A stretch of DNA of 64,000 nucleotides from an uncultured Microbacterium sp. (lineage in GTDB: Bacteria; Actinomycetota; Actinomycetes; Actinomycetales; Microbacteriaceae): assembly GCF_937927635.1 (NCBI RefSeq), contig NZ_CALBRW010000011.1:1-64000 (forward strand). The letters are read 5' to 3'. Of this stretch, positions 51,915 through 61,146 are shown piece after piece. The position numbers and the translations under genes were made by a program. How positions within the stretch are numbered: position 1 is the first letter of the stretch; the number at the start of each line of letters is the position of its first letter. The notes beneath the pieces were generated by a model. The model was not told where the DNA came from and ran no database searches. It worked only from the letters and a program-made list of their open reading frames with translations.

Positions 51915-53247
51915 AACCAGTCGGCCCCTCCGGGGCGTCAATGAATAGAGTCGGGATCGCAGGATCCGACTTGCTGAGCGCGAGGGCGCGCACAGGCAGC
52001 TCCTCGCGCACCTTCAGGTGATGCTCCCTCGCGGACTCCGTGCCCGCGTGTCCCTCGTAGGCGGTGTCGACGTCGCCGTCCTGCACCAGCACGACCTGCA
52101 GTGGCCGCGAGTCGGGGTGCGCCGCCGGCTCGTCGACGCGCTCGAAGCCGTCGGCCACCGAGATCGTCTCGGCCACGGCCACGCCGTTCGCAAGAGTGCG
52201 GAAGGCAGCCTTGCGTCCGCCCTTGGAGGCCTTGTCGGCGGATGCCTTGGCGACGGCGACCCAGCCGCCCGCGGCATCCTGCCTGGCGACGAGCTTGTAG
52301 ACCATGCCCGCGGTCGGGTATCCGGATCCGGTGACCACCGAGGTGCCCACGCCGTAGGCATCCACGGGAGAGGCTGCGAGAGCCGCGATGGCGTACTCGT
52401 CGAGGTCGCTGGTGACGGTGATCTTCGTCCCCGTCGCGCCCAGTTCGTCGAGCTGTGCGCGCACCGCACCCGCCACGATCGGCAGGTCGCCGGAGTCCAG
52501 CCGCACGCCGCCGAGTGACGTGCCGGCCACACGGATGGCCGTCTCCACGCCCGTGCGGATGTCGTAGGTGTCCACCAGCAGGGTCGTGCCGGTGCCGAGG
52601 CTGTCCACCTGCGCGCGGAACGCGTCCTCCTCGGTCTCGTGCAGCAGGGTCCAGGAATGCGCGGCGGTGCCCATCGTCGGGATGCCCCAGGCGCGGCCCG
52701 CCTCGAGGTTGCTGGTGGCGCCGAACCCGGCGATGTACGCCGCACGGGCGGCGGCGACGGCGGACTGCTCGGCGGCGCGCCGCGAGCCCATCTCGGCCAG
52801 CGGGCGCTCCCCGGCGGCGATGCTCATGCGCGAGGCCGCCGTGGCCACGGCCGAGTCGTGATTGAGCACGCTCAGTGCGAGGGTCTCCAGCACCACGGCA
52901 TCGGCGAAGCTGCCCTCCACTGTCAGGATCGGGGAGCCGGGGAAGTACAGCTCGCCCTCGCGGTAGCCGCGGATCGTGCCCGTGAAGCGGTAGCCCTCCA
53001 GGTAGCGCAGCGCGTCGGCATCCACCACGTCGTTGTCGCGCAGGTACTTCAGTTCGTCGTCGCCGAAACGGAACTCGCGCAGCAGCGACAGCAGGCGTCC
53101 GGTGCCGGCCACCACGCCGAAGCGGCGCCCGCCGGAGAGCCGGCGGGAGAACAGCTCGAAGACCGAGGGGCGGCTCGCCGTGCCGTCGCGCAGCGCGGCG
53201 GCGAGCATGGTCAGTTCATAGCGGTCGGTGAGGAACGCGGAGCTCAT
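51910..53247 (-). CDS. pncB: Nicotinate phosphoribosyltransferase
   Basis: Makes nicotinate mononucleotide from nicotinate and PRPP with ATP (NAD salvage), 445 residues. TDRYELTMLAAALRDG at the N-terminus, GSRRAAEQSAVAAARAAYIAGFGATSN and the autophosphorylated His in GTAAHSWTLLHE, then VRLDSGDL with the phosphate-binding Asp. Leaderless start. Its extreme C-terminus is encoded next to a dispersed repeat that supplies the stop codon. Confidence 0.95.
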   Translation of the reverse strand: MSSAFLTDRYELTMLAAALRDGTASRPSVFELFSRRLSGGRRFGVVAGTGRLLSLLREFRFGDDELKYLRDNDVVDADALRYLEGYRFTGTIRGYREGELYFPGSPILTVEGSFADAVVLETLALSVLNHDSAVATAASRMSIAAGERPLAEMGSRRAAEQSAVAAARAAYIAGFGATSNLEAGRAWGIPTMGTAAHSWTLLHETEEDAFRAQVDSLGTGTTLLVDTYDIRTGVETAIRVAGTSLGGVRLDSGDLPIVAGAVRAQLDELGATGTKITVTSDLDEYAIAALAASPVDAYGVGTSVVTGSGYPTAGMVYKLVARQDAAGGWVAVAKASADKASKGGRKAAFRTLANGVAVAETISVADGFERVDEPAAHPDSRPLQVVLVQDGDVDTAYEGHAGTESAREHHLKVREELPVRALALSKSDPAIPTLFIDAPEGPTGS

Positions 53248-53253
53248 CCGCCC

Positions 53254-53259
53254 AGTCTA
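53254..53259 (-). promoter_or_regulatory. -10 element of pncB
   Basis: TAGACT on the minus strand, 6 bases before the ATG; leaderless configuration. Confidence 0.45.
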
Positions 53260-53331
53260 TGGTGAGGCGATGATCTTCCTCGTGGCGGTGCGGGCGGACT
53301 CCGTGGCAGGCTCGTGGAGGGGCATGAAGGG

Positions 53332-54837
53332 ATGAGCATGGACGAGGAGCTGCGCAGACTCGCCAATGGCGTCGTGTGGCCGGGGTTCCTCGGCTCCGCA
53401 GTGCCGGACTGGCTGGAGCAGGAGCTCGCGGCCGGGCTGGCGGGCGTGGTCTACTTCGCGCAGAACCTGCACGGCGACACGGCCGCTCTCAGCGCCCGCA
53501 TCCACGAGATCGCCCCGCTGGCGCTGATCGGCATCGACGAGGAGGGCGGCTCGGTCACCAGGCTGGAGACCGCCACCGGTTCGACGGCGCCCGGCGCCGC
53601 GCAGCTCGGGGCCGTGGACGATCTGCGAGCGACGCGCGCCACGGGCTACGAGATCGCTCGACGCTGCGACGCCGTCGGCGCCGACGTGGTGCTGGGACCG
53701 GTCGCCGACGTCAACACCGACCCGCGCAATCCCGTGATCGGCACACGATCGTTCGGCAGCGACACGGATCTCGTGTCCCGGCATGCGGCGGCCGCCGTGC
53801 GCGGCATCCAGGATGCCGGCCTCGCGGCCTGTGCGAAGCACTACCCGGGCCACGGCGACACGGCGCTGGACTCGCACCACGACCTGCCCCGCATCGACGC
53901 ACCGGTGGCGGAGATCACGGCGCGGCACCTGCCGCCGTTCGCCGCGGTGGTCGATGCCGGCGTTCAGGCCGTCATGACTGCGCACATCGTCGTGCCCGCC
54001 TGGGGCGACGCCCCCGCCACGCTCAATCCCCGCATCCTCGGGATGCTGCGGGCGGGCGGCTTCGACGGTGTGATCGTCACAGACGCGCTGGACATGGCCG
54101 CCGTCCGCGAGACCGTGGGGCTCGGGCCCGGCGCGGTGGCGGCGCTGAACGCCGGCGCCGACCTGCTGTGCGTCGGCAACCCCACCAACCCCGGTCAGGC
54201 GATGCTGCCGGACCAGGACCAGCACGATTTCCACGCCGTGCGGGATGCCGTCGTCGAGGCGATCCGCAGCGGTGCGCTCCCGCGCGAGCGGGTGGCCGAG
54301 GCAGCGGCCCGCGTCGCGCGGATGGCGGAGCGCGTTCGCTCGCGTCCGGCGGTGCCGGAGACCCGCTTCGACGCCGCGGCCGTGGTGCAGCGCGCGGTCA
54401 CCGTCCGCGGGCGGCTGCGGCCCCTGCCGGACGTGCCGACCGCCGTCATCGACATCCGCCGCCGCTCGTCGTTGGCCGTGGACAGCGCTGCGGGCCATGT
54501 CGCCCTCGCCCTGGCCGCCGGCGGGCCGACCCTGCGATGGGAAGCGACGGCAGATGCTGTGCGAGTCGACGCCGTGCCGGTCGCGGCCGGAGAGGGTCCT
54601 CTGATCGTGCTGGCGGATCGGCTGGACGCGGGCGCCGCGCAGCGCGCGCTCGCCGAGCGCCTGGCCCGGGCGTACCGCGCGGTGATCGTCGACGTCGGCG
54701 TGCCCGGGCCTGCCATCGACGACGTCCCCGTGATCGAGGTCCGCGGAGCCGGGCTCCTCGGCGCGCAGCAGGCGCGGCGTCTGCTCGTGGGCGCCCCGTA
54801 TCGACCGTCCCCGAGCGAACTGGAGGATCTCACATGA
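53332..54837 (+). CDS. nagZ: Glycoside hydrolase family 3, NagZ-like beta-N-acetylglucosaminidase
   Basis: About 501 residues. GH3 landmarks: IGIDEEGGSVTRLETATG, the histidine/aspartate general acid-base loop KHYPGHGDT and catalytic nucleophile Asp in VIVTDALDMAAV. No signal peptide, so it is cytoplasmic and would remove GlcNAc from muropeptides. The C-terminal ~170 residues are an added domain beyond the catalytic barrel. GGAGGGG fits ATG 53332; ATG 53338 (after AAGGG) or GTG 53314 are possible. Overlaps murQ by 4 bases. Confidence 0.9.
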   Translation: MSMDEELRRLANGVVWPGFLGSAVPDWLEQELAAGLAGVVYFAQNLHGDTAALSARIHEIAPLALIGIDEEGGSVTRLETATGSTAPGAAQLGAVDDLRATRATGYEIARRCDAVGADVVLGPVADVNTDPRNPVIGTRSFGSDTDLVSRHAAAAVRGIQDAGLAACAKHYPGHGDTALDSHHDLPRIDAPVAEITARHLPPFAAVVDAGVQAVMTAHIVVPAWGDAPATLNPRILGMLRAGGFDGVIVTDALDMAAVRETVGLGPGAVAALNAGADLLCVGNPTNPGQAMLPDQDQHDFHAVRDAVVEAIRSGALPRERVAEAAARVARMAERVRSRPAVPETRFDAAAVVQRAVTVRGRLRPLPDVPTAVIDIRRRSSLAVDSAAGHVALALAAGGPTLRWEATADAVRVDAVPVAAGEGPLIVLADRLDAGAAQRALAERLARAYRAVIVDVGVPGPAIDDVPVIEVRGAGLLGAQQARRLLVGAPYRPSPSELEDLT

Positions 54838-55775
54838 GCACCGACGACCTGAACCGCACGCTCGACGCCCTGGCCACCGAGCAGGTGGACCCGGCGGCCG
54901 CGCACTTGGACGAGCTCGGCACCGGCGCCCAGGTGGCGCTGATGATGACGCACGCGGCGCAGGCGGCATCCGCCGTCGCCGCCTGCGCCGACAGCATCGC
55001 CGCGGCCGTGGACGGGATCGCCGCCCGCCGCGCGCGGGGCGGGCGCCTCGTCTACATCGGTGCCGGCACCGCCGGACGGATGGGCGTGCTGGACGCCAGC
55101 GAGATCCCGCCGACGTTCGGCACCGACCCCGCCGAGGTCGTCGGGCTCATCGCGGGCGGCGATGAGGCGCTGCGTCACGCGGTCGAGAACGCCGAGGATG
55201 ACGCGCTCGCCGGCATCACGGACCTGGAGGACATCGGACTCAGCGCTGACGACGCGGTGGTCGGCATCTCGGCATCCGGACGAACGCCGTACGTCGTCGC
55301 CGCTCTCGCCCACGCTCAGCGGGCGGGGGCGTTCACCGTGTCACTGGCATGCAACACGACAGCCGCGATCTCGCAGGGTGTGGATGTGGCCATCGAGGTG
55401 GCCGTCGGCCCTGAGGTCGTCGCCGGCTCCACCCGGCTGAAGGCCGGAACCGCGCAGAAGCTCGTGCTGAACACGCTGTCGACGCTGACGATGGTGCACG
55501 AGGGCAAGGTGCTGGGGAACCTCATGATCGACGTGCAGGCCACCAACGAGAAACTGCGCGTGCGGGCGCAGCGCATCGTCGTCCGCGCGACGGGAGCGGA
55601 TGCCGACACCGCCGCCGCCGCGCTGGCCGCAGCCGGCGGTTCGGCCGCCCTCGCCATCGCCATCCTCGCCACCGGACTCGACGCCGATGCGGCCAGGGCC
55701 GCGCTGCGCGACGCCGGCGACCTGCGCACGCTCGTGCACGCGTCAGGGACTCGCCGCAGTGGCGAGGCGGGATGA
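54834..55775 (+). CDS. murQ: N-acetylmuramic acid 6-phosphate etherase
   Basis: Cleaves the lactyl ether of MurNAc-6-phosphate to give GlcNAc-6-P, a murein-recycling step, 313 residues. SIS-domain phosphosugar motifs: GGRLVYIGAGTAGRMGVLDASEIPPTFGT, VGISASGRTPYV, and LKAGTAQKLVLNTLSTLTMV. Translationally coupled to nagZ (ATGA), so GlcNAc-anhydro or GlcNAc-MurNAc fragments are processed by consecutive gene products. The kinase and the import step are not in the window. Confidence 0.95.
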   Translation: MSTDDLNRTLDALATEQVDPAAAHLDELGTGAQVALMMTHAAQAASAVAACADSIAAAVDGIAARRARGGRLVYIGAGTAGRMGVLDASEIPPTFGTDPAEVVGLIAGGDEALRHAVENAEDDALAGITDLEDIGLSADDAVVGISASGRTPYVVAALAHAQRAGAFTVSLACNTTAAISQGVDVAIEVAVGPEVVAGSTRLKAGTAQKLVLNTLSTLTMVHEGKVLGNLMIDVQATNEKLRVRAQRIVVRATGADADTAAAALAAAGGSAALAIAILATGLDADAARAALRDAGDLRTLVHASGTRRSGEAG

Positions 55776-55828
55776 CGCCGCCGATGCTCGTAGGGGCGGG
55801 CTCCGGCTGGACCGTCGCGGGCCCCGAG

Positions 55829-55834
55829 TAGGCT
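55829..55834 (+). promoter_or_regulatory. -10 element of murI
   Basis: TAGGCT 8 bases before the ATG, no Shine-Dalgarno; probably leaderless or nearly so. Confidence 0.4.
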
Positions 55835-55842
55835 TGGGCATC

Positions 55843-56682
55843 ATGAACGACGCGCCCATCGGCATCTTCGACTCCGGCGTCGGCGGACTCACCGTGGCCA
55901 GAGCCATCCGCGCGCAGCTGCCTGCGGAGTCCATGGTGTACATCGGCGACACCGCGCACTCCCCGTACGGGCCCAAGCCCATCGCCGACGTGCGGCGGTA
56001 CAGCCTCGAGGTGCTCGACACCCTGGTGGATCAGGGCGTGAAGATGCTCGTGATCGCCTGCAACACGGCATCCGCGGCCATGCTCCGCGATGCGCGCGAG
56101 CGCTACGACGTGCCCGTCGTCGAGGTCATCGGACCCGCTGTGCGCCGCGCCGTCTCCACCACACGCAACGGCCGCGTGGGCGTGATCGGCACGGTCGGCA
56201 CCATCGGCTCGCGGGCGTACCAGGACATGCTGGAGGTCGACGAGCGCCTGCAGGTGTTCACCGCCGCCTGCCCGCGGTTCGTGGAGTTCGTCGAGGCCGG
56301 CATCACCGGCACACCCGAGGTGCTGGCCGTCGCCGAGGACTACCTCGCGCCGCTCCGGGATGCCGACGTCGACACCCTCGTGCTGGGATGCACGCACTAC
56401 CCGTTCCTGCGCGGCGCCATCAGCTACGTGATGGGCGACGGCGTCTCCCTGGTCTCCAGCGACGACGAGACCGCCGCCGACGTGTACCGTCAGCTGGTGC
56501 GCGGCGACCTGCTCGCACCGTCGGATGCTGTGGCGTCGTACACCTATGAGGCCACCGGCTCCTCCGCCGACGACTTCACTGCGCTGGCCAACCGGCTGAT
56601 GGGCCATGAGGTGCGCGATGTGCAGCTCGTGCAGACCGGTGTCATCACCCTGCCGGACCTGTCCGGCGCCGAGATGCTCTGA
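55843..56682 (+). CDS. murI: Glutamate racemase
   Basis: Makes D-glutamate for peptidoglycan, 279 residues. IGIFDSGVGGLTVARAIR at the start, the first catalytic Cys in VIACNTASAAML, and the second in LVLGCTHYPFL, both present. Leads the murI-rph-rdgB series that is commonly kept together in actinobacteria. Independent -10 element upstream. Confidence 0.96.
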   Translation: MNDAPIGIFDSGVGGLTVARAIRAQLPAESMVYIGDTAHSPYGPKPIADVRRYSLEVLDTLVDQGVKMLVIACNTASAAMLRDARERYDVPVVEVIGPAVRRAVSTTRNGRVGVIGTVGTIGSRAYQDMLEVDERLQVFTAACPRFVEFVEAGITGTPEVLAVAEDYLAPLRDADVDTLVLGCTHYPFLRGAISYVMGDGVSLVSSDDETAADVYRQLVRGDLLAPSDAVASYTYEATGSSADDFTALANRLMGHEVRDVQLVQTGVITLPDLSGAEML

Positions 56683-56739
56683 CCCCGACCCGACATCGCT
56701 CCGCGAACCCCTGAGTCTCCGAACCCCCGAGAGGACACC

Positions 56740-57474
56740 ATGTCAGACACCGTCCGCGCCGATGGGCGCCGCACCGACCAGCTCCGAGAGATCACCATTG
56801 AACGCGGCTGGTCCGCCAACGCGGAGGGCTCGGCGCTGATCAGCTTCGGCGGCACGCGCGTGCTGTGCACGGCATCCTTCACCAACGGCGTCCCGCGCTG
56901 GCTGACCGGCAAGGGCAAGGGCTGGGTCACCGCCGAGTACGCCATGCTGCCGCGGGCGACCAACTCGCGCAACGACCGTGAGAGCGTGAAGGGGCGCATC
57001 GGCGGACGCACGCACGAGATCTCCCGCCTGATCGGCCGCGCGCTGCGCGCCGTGGTGGACACCAAGGCCCTGGGCGAGAACACCATCGTGATCGACTGCG
57101 ACGTGCTGCAGGCGGACGGCGGCACCCGCACCGCGGCCATCACCGGGGCCTACGTGGCTCTGGCCGACGCCATCGAGTGGGGTCGCGAGAAGAAGTTCAT
57201 CGGCAAGAACTCCACTCCGCTGCTGGACTCGGTCGCCGCGGTGTCCGTCGGCATCATCGACGGCGAGCCCATGCTCGACCTGGCATATGTCGAGGACGTG
57301 CGCGCGGAGACCGACATGAACGTGGTCGTGACCGGTCGCGGGCTGTTCGTCGAGGTGCAGGGCACCGCCGAGGGCGCCCCCTTCGACAAGCGCGAGCTGG
57401 ACGCCCTGCTGGAGCTGGGCGTGAACGGCTGCGCCGACCTGAAGGCGCACCAACTGCAGGTGCTGGGCGCGTGA
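56740..57474 (+). CDS. rph: Ribonuclease PH
   Basis: Phosphorolytic 3'-5' exoribonuclease that trims tRNA 3' ends, 244 residues. RADGRRTDQLREITIERGW, GGTRVLCTASFTNGVPRWLTGKGKGWVTAEYAMLPRATNSRNDRE, and the phosphate-binding QADGGTRTAAITGAYVALADAIEW are all intact. GAGAGGAC precedes the ATG. Stop overlaps the rdgB GTG by 4 bases. Confidence 0.96.
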   Translation: MSDTVRADGRRTDQLREITIERGWSANAEGSALISFGGTRVLCTASFTNGVPRWLTGKGKGWVTAEYAMLPRATNSRNDRESVKGRIGGRTHEISRLIGRALRAVVDTKALGENTIVIDCDVLQADGGTRTAAITGAYVALADAIEWGREKKFIGKNSTPLLDSVAAVSVGIIDGEPMLDLAYVEDVRAETDMNVVVTGRGLFVEVQGTAEGAPFDKRELDALLELGVNGCADLKAHQLQVLGA

Positions 57475-58064
57475 AGGTCGTCCTGGCCACCCACAACCCG
57501 CACAAGGTCGCGGAGTTCCAGCAGATCGTCGCAGCCACCCGCCCCGACCTCGAGATCGTCGCCTACGACGGGCCCGAGCCCGTCGAGGACGGCGTGACGT
57601 TCGCGCAGAACGCGCTCATCAAGGCCCGCGCGGCGGCGGAGCACACCGGACTGCCGGCGCTCGCAGACGACTCCGGCATCTGCGTGGACGTGCTGGGCGG
57701 GTCGCCCGGCGTGTTCTCGGCGTACTGGGCGGGGCAGAAGAAGGATGCCACCGCCAACCTCGAGCTGCTGCTGGATCAGTTGCGCGACATCGCCGACCCG
57801 CACCGCGCCGCGCAGTTCCACGCCACCATCGCGCTGGTCGTGCCCGGCGGCGCCGAGCACACCGTGCAGGGCGTCTGGCCCGGTCGTCTCGCACACCGGC
57901 CGGCCGGCCCCGGCGGGTTCGGCTACGACCCGATCTTCATCCCGGACGGGCAGGATGCCGGCGCCGAGCGCACCGTCGGCGAGTTCACGGATGCCGAGAA
58001 GCAGGCCCAGTCGCACCGTGCTCGAGCGTTCCAGGCGCTGATCCCGCTGCTGGCGGAGCTCTAG
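57471..58064 (+). CDS. rdgB: RdgB/HAM1 non-canonical purine NTP pyrophosphatase
   Basis: Hydrolyses dITP, XTP and similar nucleotides, 197 residues. N-terminal VVLATHNPHKVAEFQQI, the FAQNALIKARAAAEHTGLPALADDSGICVD core with acidic catalytic residues, and GPGGFGYDPIF. GTG start overlaps the rph stop. A second house-cleaning enzyme in the window besides Maf. Confidence 0.95.
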   Translation: MKVVLATHNPHKVAEFQQIVAATRPDLEIVAYDGPEPVEDGVTFAQNALIKARAAAEHTGLPALADDSGICVDVLGGSPGVFSAYWAGQKKDATANLELLLDQLRDIADPHRAAQFHATIALVVPGGAEHTVQGVWPGRLAHRPAGPGGFGYDPIFIPDGQDAGAERTVGEFTDAEKQAQSHRARAFQALIPLLAEL

Positions 58065-58130
58065 GCGCTACTGAGAACCGTTACCGTTCCCGACTGCGCG
58101 GAAACGGCGCTGACCGGCGTGTTCCCGGCC

Positions 58131-58136
58131 TAGCCT
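58131..58136 (+). promoter_or_regulatory. -10 element of the cation efflux gene
   Basis: TAGCCT 6 bases before the ATG. Upstream, 58080-58117 holds an imperfect inverted repeat (CCGTTCCC ... GGAAACGG) that could be a metal-regulator site; not matched to a known consensus. Confidence 0.4.
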
Positions 58137-58142
58137 GGAAGC

Positions 58143-59063
58143 ATGCACGATCACGCTCCCGCCCCCGGCGGCCTCCGCGACGCCGGACACCGGCGCCTGC
58201 TGGCCATCTCGCTGGGCCTGACGGCGACAGTGATGGTCGTGCAGATCGTGGGCGCGATCCTGTCGGGTTCCCTGGCGCTGCTGGCCGACGCCGCGCACAT
58301 GTTCACGGACTCGTCGGCTCTGGTGATCGCGCTGATCGCCACGGCCGTCGCCGCGCGCCCTGCCGATGCCCGCCGCACCTTCGGCTACCAGCGCGCCGAG
58401 GTGTTCGCCGCGCTCATCAACGCGATCATCCTCATCGTGCTGACCGTGAGCGTCGCGATCGGCGGCGTCCAGCGCCTGCTGAACCCCGGTGATGTCGAGG
58501 TGGCGGGGCCGGTCATGCTGACCGTGGCCGTGATCGGCATGCTCGCCAACGCCGCATCCCTGTGGCTGCTCAGCCGTGCCCAGGCCACCAGCATCAATGT
58601 GCGCGGCGCGTACCTCGAGGTGATGGGCGACCTGCTGGGATCGGTCATGGTGATCGTGGCCGCCATCGTCATCGTCACGACGGGATGGATGCCGGCAGAT
58701 GCCATCGCCTCCCTGCTGATCGCCGCGATGATCGTCCCCCGCGCCATCTCGCTGCTGCGCGAGGTGGTCTCGGTGCTGGCCGAGTCCGCGCCCCAGGGCA
58801 TGTCGGTGGACGAGATCCGCACACACCTGAAGGGCTACCGGGGCGTGGTCGACGTGCATGATGTGCACGTGTGGCAGCTCACCCGAGGCGCGCCCGTGTT
58901 CACAGCGCACGTGATCGTCGCGCCCGCGGTGTACACCGCCGACCGCTCCGCGGAGCTGCTGGCCGAGCTGCAGTCCTGCCTGGCCGAGCACTTCGACGTG
59001 GAGCACTCCACCTTCCAGCTCGAGCCCGCCGGCCACGACGACTGCGAATCCACGCACGCCTGA
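58143..59063 (+). CDS. Cation diffusion facilitator (Zn/Co/Cd efflux)
   Basis: 306 residues, six membrane helices and a cytoplasmic C-terminal domain. GSLALLADAAHMFTDSSALVIALIA carries the HxxxD metal site of helix II (H-M-F-T-D), and YLEVMGDLLGSVMVIVAA the D-site Asp of helix V (usually HxxxD; here the first residue is Glu-Val-Met-Gly-Asp). The C-terminal VVDVHDVHVWQLTRG is the usual CDF domain. Single-gene unit, leaderless. Metal specificity is not settled. Confidence 0.9.
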   Translation: MHDHAPAPGGLRDAGHRRLLAISLGLTATVMVVQIVGAILSGSLALLADAAHMFTDSSALVIALIATAVAARPADARRTFGYQRAEVFAALINAIILIVLTVSVAIGGVQRLLNPGDVEVAGPVMLTVAVIGMLANAASLWLLSRAQATSINVRGAYLEVMGDLLGSVMVIVAAIVIVTTGWMPADAIASLLIAAMIVPRAISLLREVVSVLAESAPQGMSVDEIRTHLKGYRGVVDVHDVHVWQLTRGAPVFTAHVIVAPAVYTADRSAELLAELQSCLAEHFDVEHSTFQLEPAGHDDCESTHA

Positions 59064-59069
59064 CCTGGC

Positions 59070-61079
59070 TCAGGATTCGCGCCGCACCTCTTCGGGGGAC
59101 TTGTCCGCGCGCAGCCCGCGCCAGCGCGAATGGCGCAGGATGCCGCCCGGCGACCAGTTCGCGAACTCGACCTCGCCGACCAGCTCCGGCCGCACCCACA
59201 GGGCGTCCGACGCGTCGGCAGCCGGCACGCCCTCCAGCGGAGGATCCGGCACGCGCAGCGGCTCCAGCCGCGCCGCCAGGTCGCGCAGCATCCGGTCGGT
59301 GAATCCGGTGCCGACGCGGCCGACGTACTCGAGCGAGCCGTCCGGCCCGCCCACCGCCAGCAGCAGCGATCCGATGCCGCCGCGCCGGTTGCCCTGACCC
59401 GGGCGGATGCCGACGATCACCGCCTCCTGCGTGCGGGTGTGCTTGATCTTCAGCCATGACGGCGATCGTGCACCGGGTCGGTAGGCGGATGCCGGATCCT
59501 TGGCCACCACGCCCTCCAGACCGTACTGCGCGCTCATGCGCAGGGCTGCGTCGAGGTCGTCGAACACCGGCGGCACCTGCACCGGCGCATCGAGGCCGGA
59601 TGCCAGCTGCTCCAGCAGCTCGCGGCGCTGCCGCAGAGGCATCCGGGTGAGGTCGTGGCCGTCGAGCCGCATCAGGTCGAACAGCAGGTACACGACGGGC
59701 GTGCGCACCACCTCGCGCTCGATCTCGCGACCGCGGGTCAGGTGCATGCGGTCCTGCAGCCGGCTGAAGCTCGGCAGCCCGCGCGCGTCGAAGGCGACGA
59801 TCTCGCCGTCGACCACGGCGTCGGATGCCGGCAGGTGCGGCGCCCCGTCGGCCGTGAGCTCCGGGTACCGCACCGTGATGTCGGTGCCGCTGCGGGCGCG
59901 CAGCGTGAACCGTCCGTCCGCCCAGGTGCCGATCGCGCGGACGCCGTCCCACTTGATCTCCGCCCAGTCGTAATCGCGGGCGAGGCCGGGGGAGCCGGAT
60001 TCGGAGAGCATGGGGCGGATGGAGGCGGCGTCGGGCGCGGCCGGTGCGTCGGGCATCGCCGACGCGGCGAGAGGAGCGGGTGCGGCGGGCACAGGCGCGT
60101 CCACCGGATGCGGAACAGCATCCTTCATGCGGTGCAGCAGCCACTGCGACTTCTCGCCCTCGCCGCCGGTGCGGATCAGCGCGAGTGCGGCGAGCGGGTC
60201 GATCCCGGCATCCACCCGCTCCAGCACCTCGTCGAACTCCAGCTGCCCCAGCTCGGGATCCTCCAGCTCGTCCCAGGTGCGCGGCGCCGCCACCCACGGC
60301 CGCGCCCGGCCGCGCAGCGAGTACGGCGCGATGGTGGTCTTGGCGGCGTTGTTCTGACTCCAGTCGATGAACACCTTCCCGCCGCGCGCGGACTTCGCCA
60401 TCGTCCGCGTGACCAGGTCGGGATGATTCGCCTCGATGAGCCGGGCCAGCTCCTTCGCGACCGCCGAGACGTCGTCGCTGGTCTGCAGGCCCGCGCCCTC
60501 GTCATCGGTCGGCAGGCGCGCATACAGATGGATGCCCTTGCTGCCGCTGGTCACCGGAATCGGGTCGAGTCCCATGCCGCTCAGGATGCCGCGGGCGATG
60601 CGCGCCACCTCGGCGCACTCCGCCAGCCCCGTGCCGGGACCGGGATCGAGGTCGAGCACCAGCCGGTCCGGTCGCCCGCGCTCGCCGGAGTGCGTGAACC
60701 GCCACTGCGGCACGTGCAGTTCCAGCGCCGCGATCTGCGCGAACCACACCAGGGCCGCGGCATCATCGGCCTGCGGATACTCCTTCGCCCCGCCGGAGTG
60801 CTCGATCGGCATCCGCCTGATCCAGTCCGGCGCGCCCTGCTCGAGCTGCTTCGTGAAGAAGCTCGAAGAGGGAGCATCCGCGGTTCCCACCCCGTCCACC
60901 CAGCGCTTGCGCGTGATGGGGCGACCGCGCAGGTGCGGCAGCATGACGGGTGCGATCCGTGAGGCGTAGGCGAGGATCTCGCCCTTGGTCGTGCCGGTCT
61001 CGGGGTAGACGACCTTGTCGAGATTGGTCACGCGCAGGCGGCGGCCGTCGACCTGCACGACCTGCCCGCTCGCTGCCAT
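59070..61079 (-). CDS. ligD: ATP-dependent DNA ligase D, polymerase + ligase form
   Basis: Joins double-strand breaks with Ku, 669 residues. The N-terminal primase-polymerase domain has LDLDPGPGTG (catalytic Asp pair) and PVTSGSKGIHLYARLP; the C-terminal ligase has the adenylation motif EIKWDGVRAI (Lys nucleophile), VVDGEIVAFD and EGVVAKDP. There is no 3'-phosphoesterase domain (the HxH signature of the PE module is missing), so it is the two-domain form. ATG 61079 follows a -10 at 6 bases. Divergent from ku. Confidence 0.93.
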   Translation of the reverse strand: MAASGQVVQVDGRRLRVTNLDKVVYPETGTTKGEILAYASRIAPVMLPHLRGRPITRKRWVDGVGTADAPSSSFFTKQLEQGAPDWIRRMPIEHSGGAKEYPQADDAAALVWFAQIAALELHVPQWRFTHSGERGRPDRLVLDLDPGPGTGLAECAEVARIARGILSGMGLDPIPVTSGSKGIHLYARLPTDDEGAGLQTSDDVSAVAKELARLIEANHPDLVTRTMAKSARGGKVFIDWSQNNAAKTTIAPYSLRGRARPWVAAPRTWDELEDPELGQLEFDEVLERVDAGIDPLAALALIRTGGEGEKSQWLLHRMKDAVPHPVDAPVPAAPAPLAASAMPDAPAAPDAASIRPMLSESGSPGLARDYDWAEIKWDGVRAIGTWADGRFTLRARSGTDITVRYPELTADGAPHLPASDAVVDGEIVAFDARGLPSFSRLQDRMHLTRGREIEREVVRTPVVYLLFDLMRLDGHDLTRMPLRQRRELLEQLASGLDAPVQVPPVFDDLDAALRMSAQYGLEGVVAKDPASAYRPGARSPSWLKIKHTRTQEAVIVGIRPGQGNRRGGIGSLLLAVGGPDGSLEYVGRVGTGFTDRMLRDLAARLEPLRVPDPPLEGVPAADASDALWVRPELVGEVEFANWSPGGILRHSRWRGLRADKSPEEVRRES

Positions 61080-61085
61080 GGGGAC

Positions 61086-61091
61086 AGAGTA
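61086..61091 (-). promoter_or_regulatory. -10 element of ligD
   Basis: TACTCT on the minus strand, 6 bases before the ligD ATG; leaderless configuration. Confidence 0.45.
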
Positions 61092-61134
61092 GCCGGGCGG
61101 GCACAAGCCCCTGGCCGGAACCACTGTGACTGGT

Positions 61135-61140
61135 GATACT
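61135..61140 (+). promoter_or_regulatory. -10 element of ku
   Basis: GATACT (5 of 6 matches to TATACT, preceded by TGG) 6 bases before the ku ATG; leaderless configuration, 44 bases from the divergent ligD -10. Confidence 0.45.
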
Positions 61141-61146
61141 TGTGTG

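Noticed and set aside
51594..51948. Frames overlapping DUF3039 in other phases
   Set aside because: Arg/Ser-rich shadow frames; DUF3039 itself has a leaderless promoter and conserved cysteines.
58065..58142. Possible Zur or ArsR-type operator before the cation efflux gene
   Set aside because: The inverted repeat is imperfect and does not match a consensus I can state with confidence; kept only as a remark in the promoter entry.
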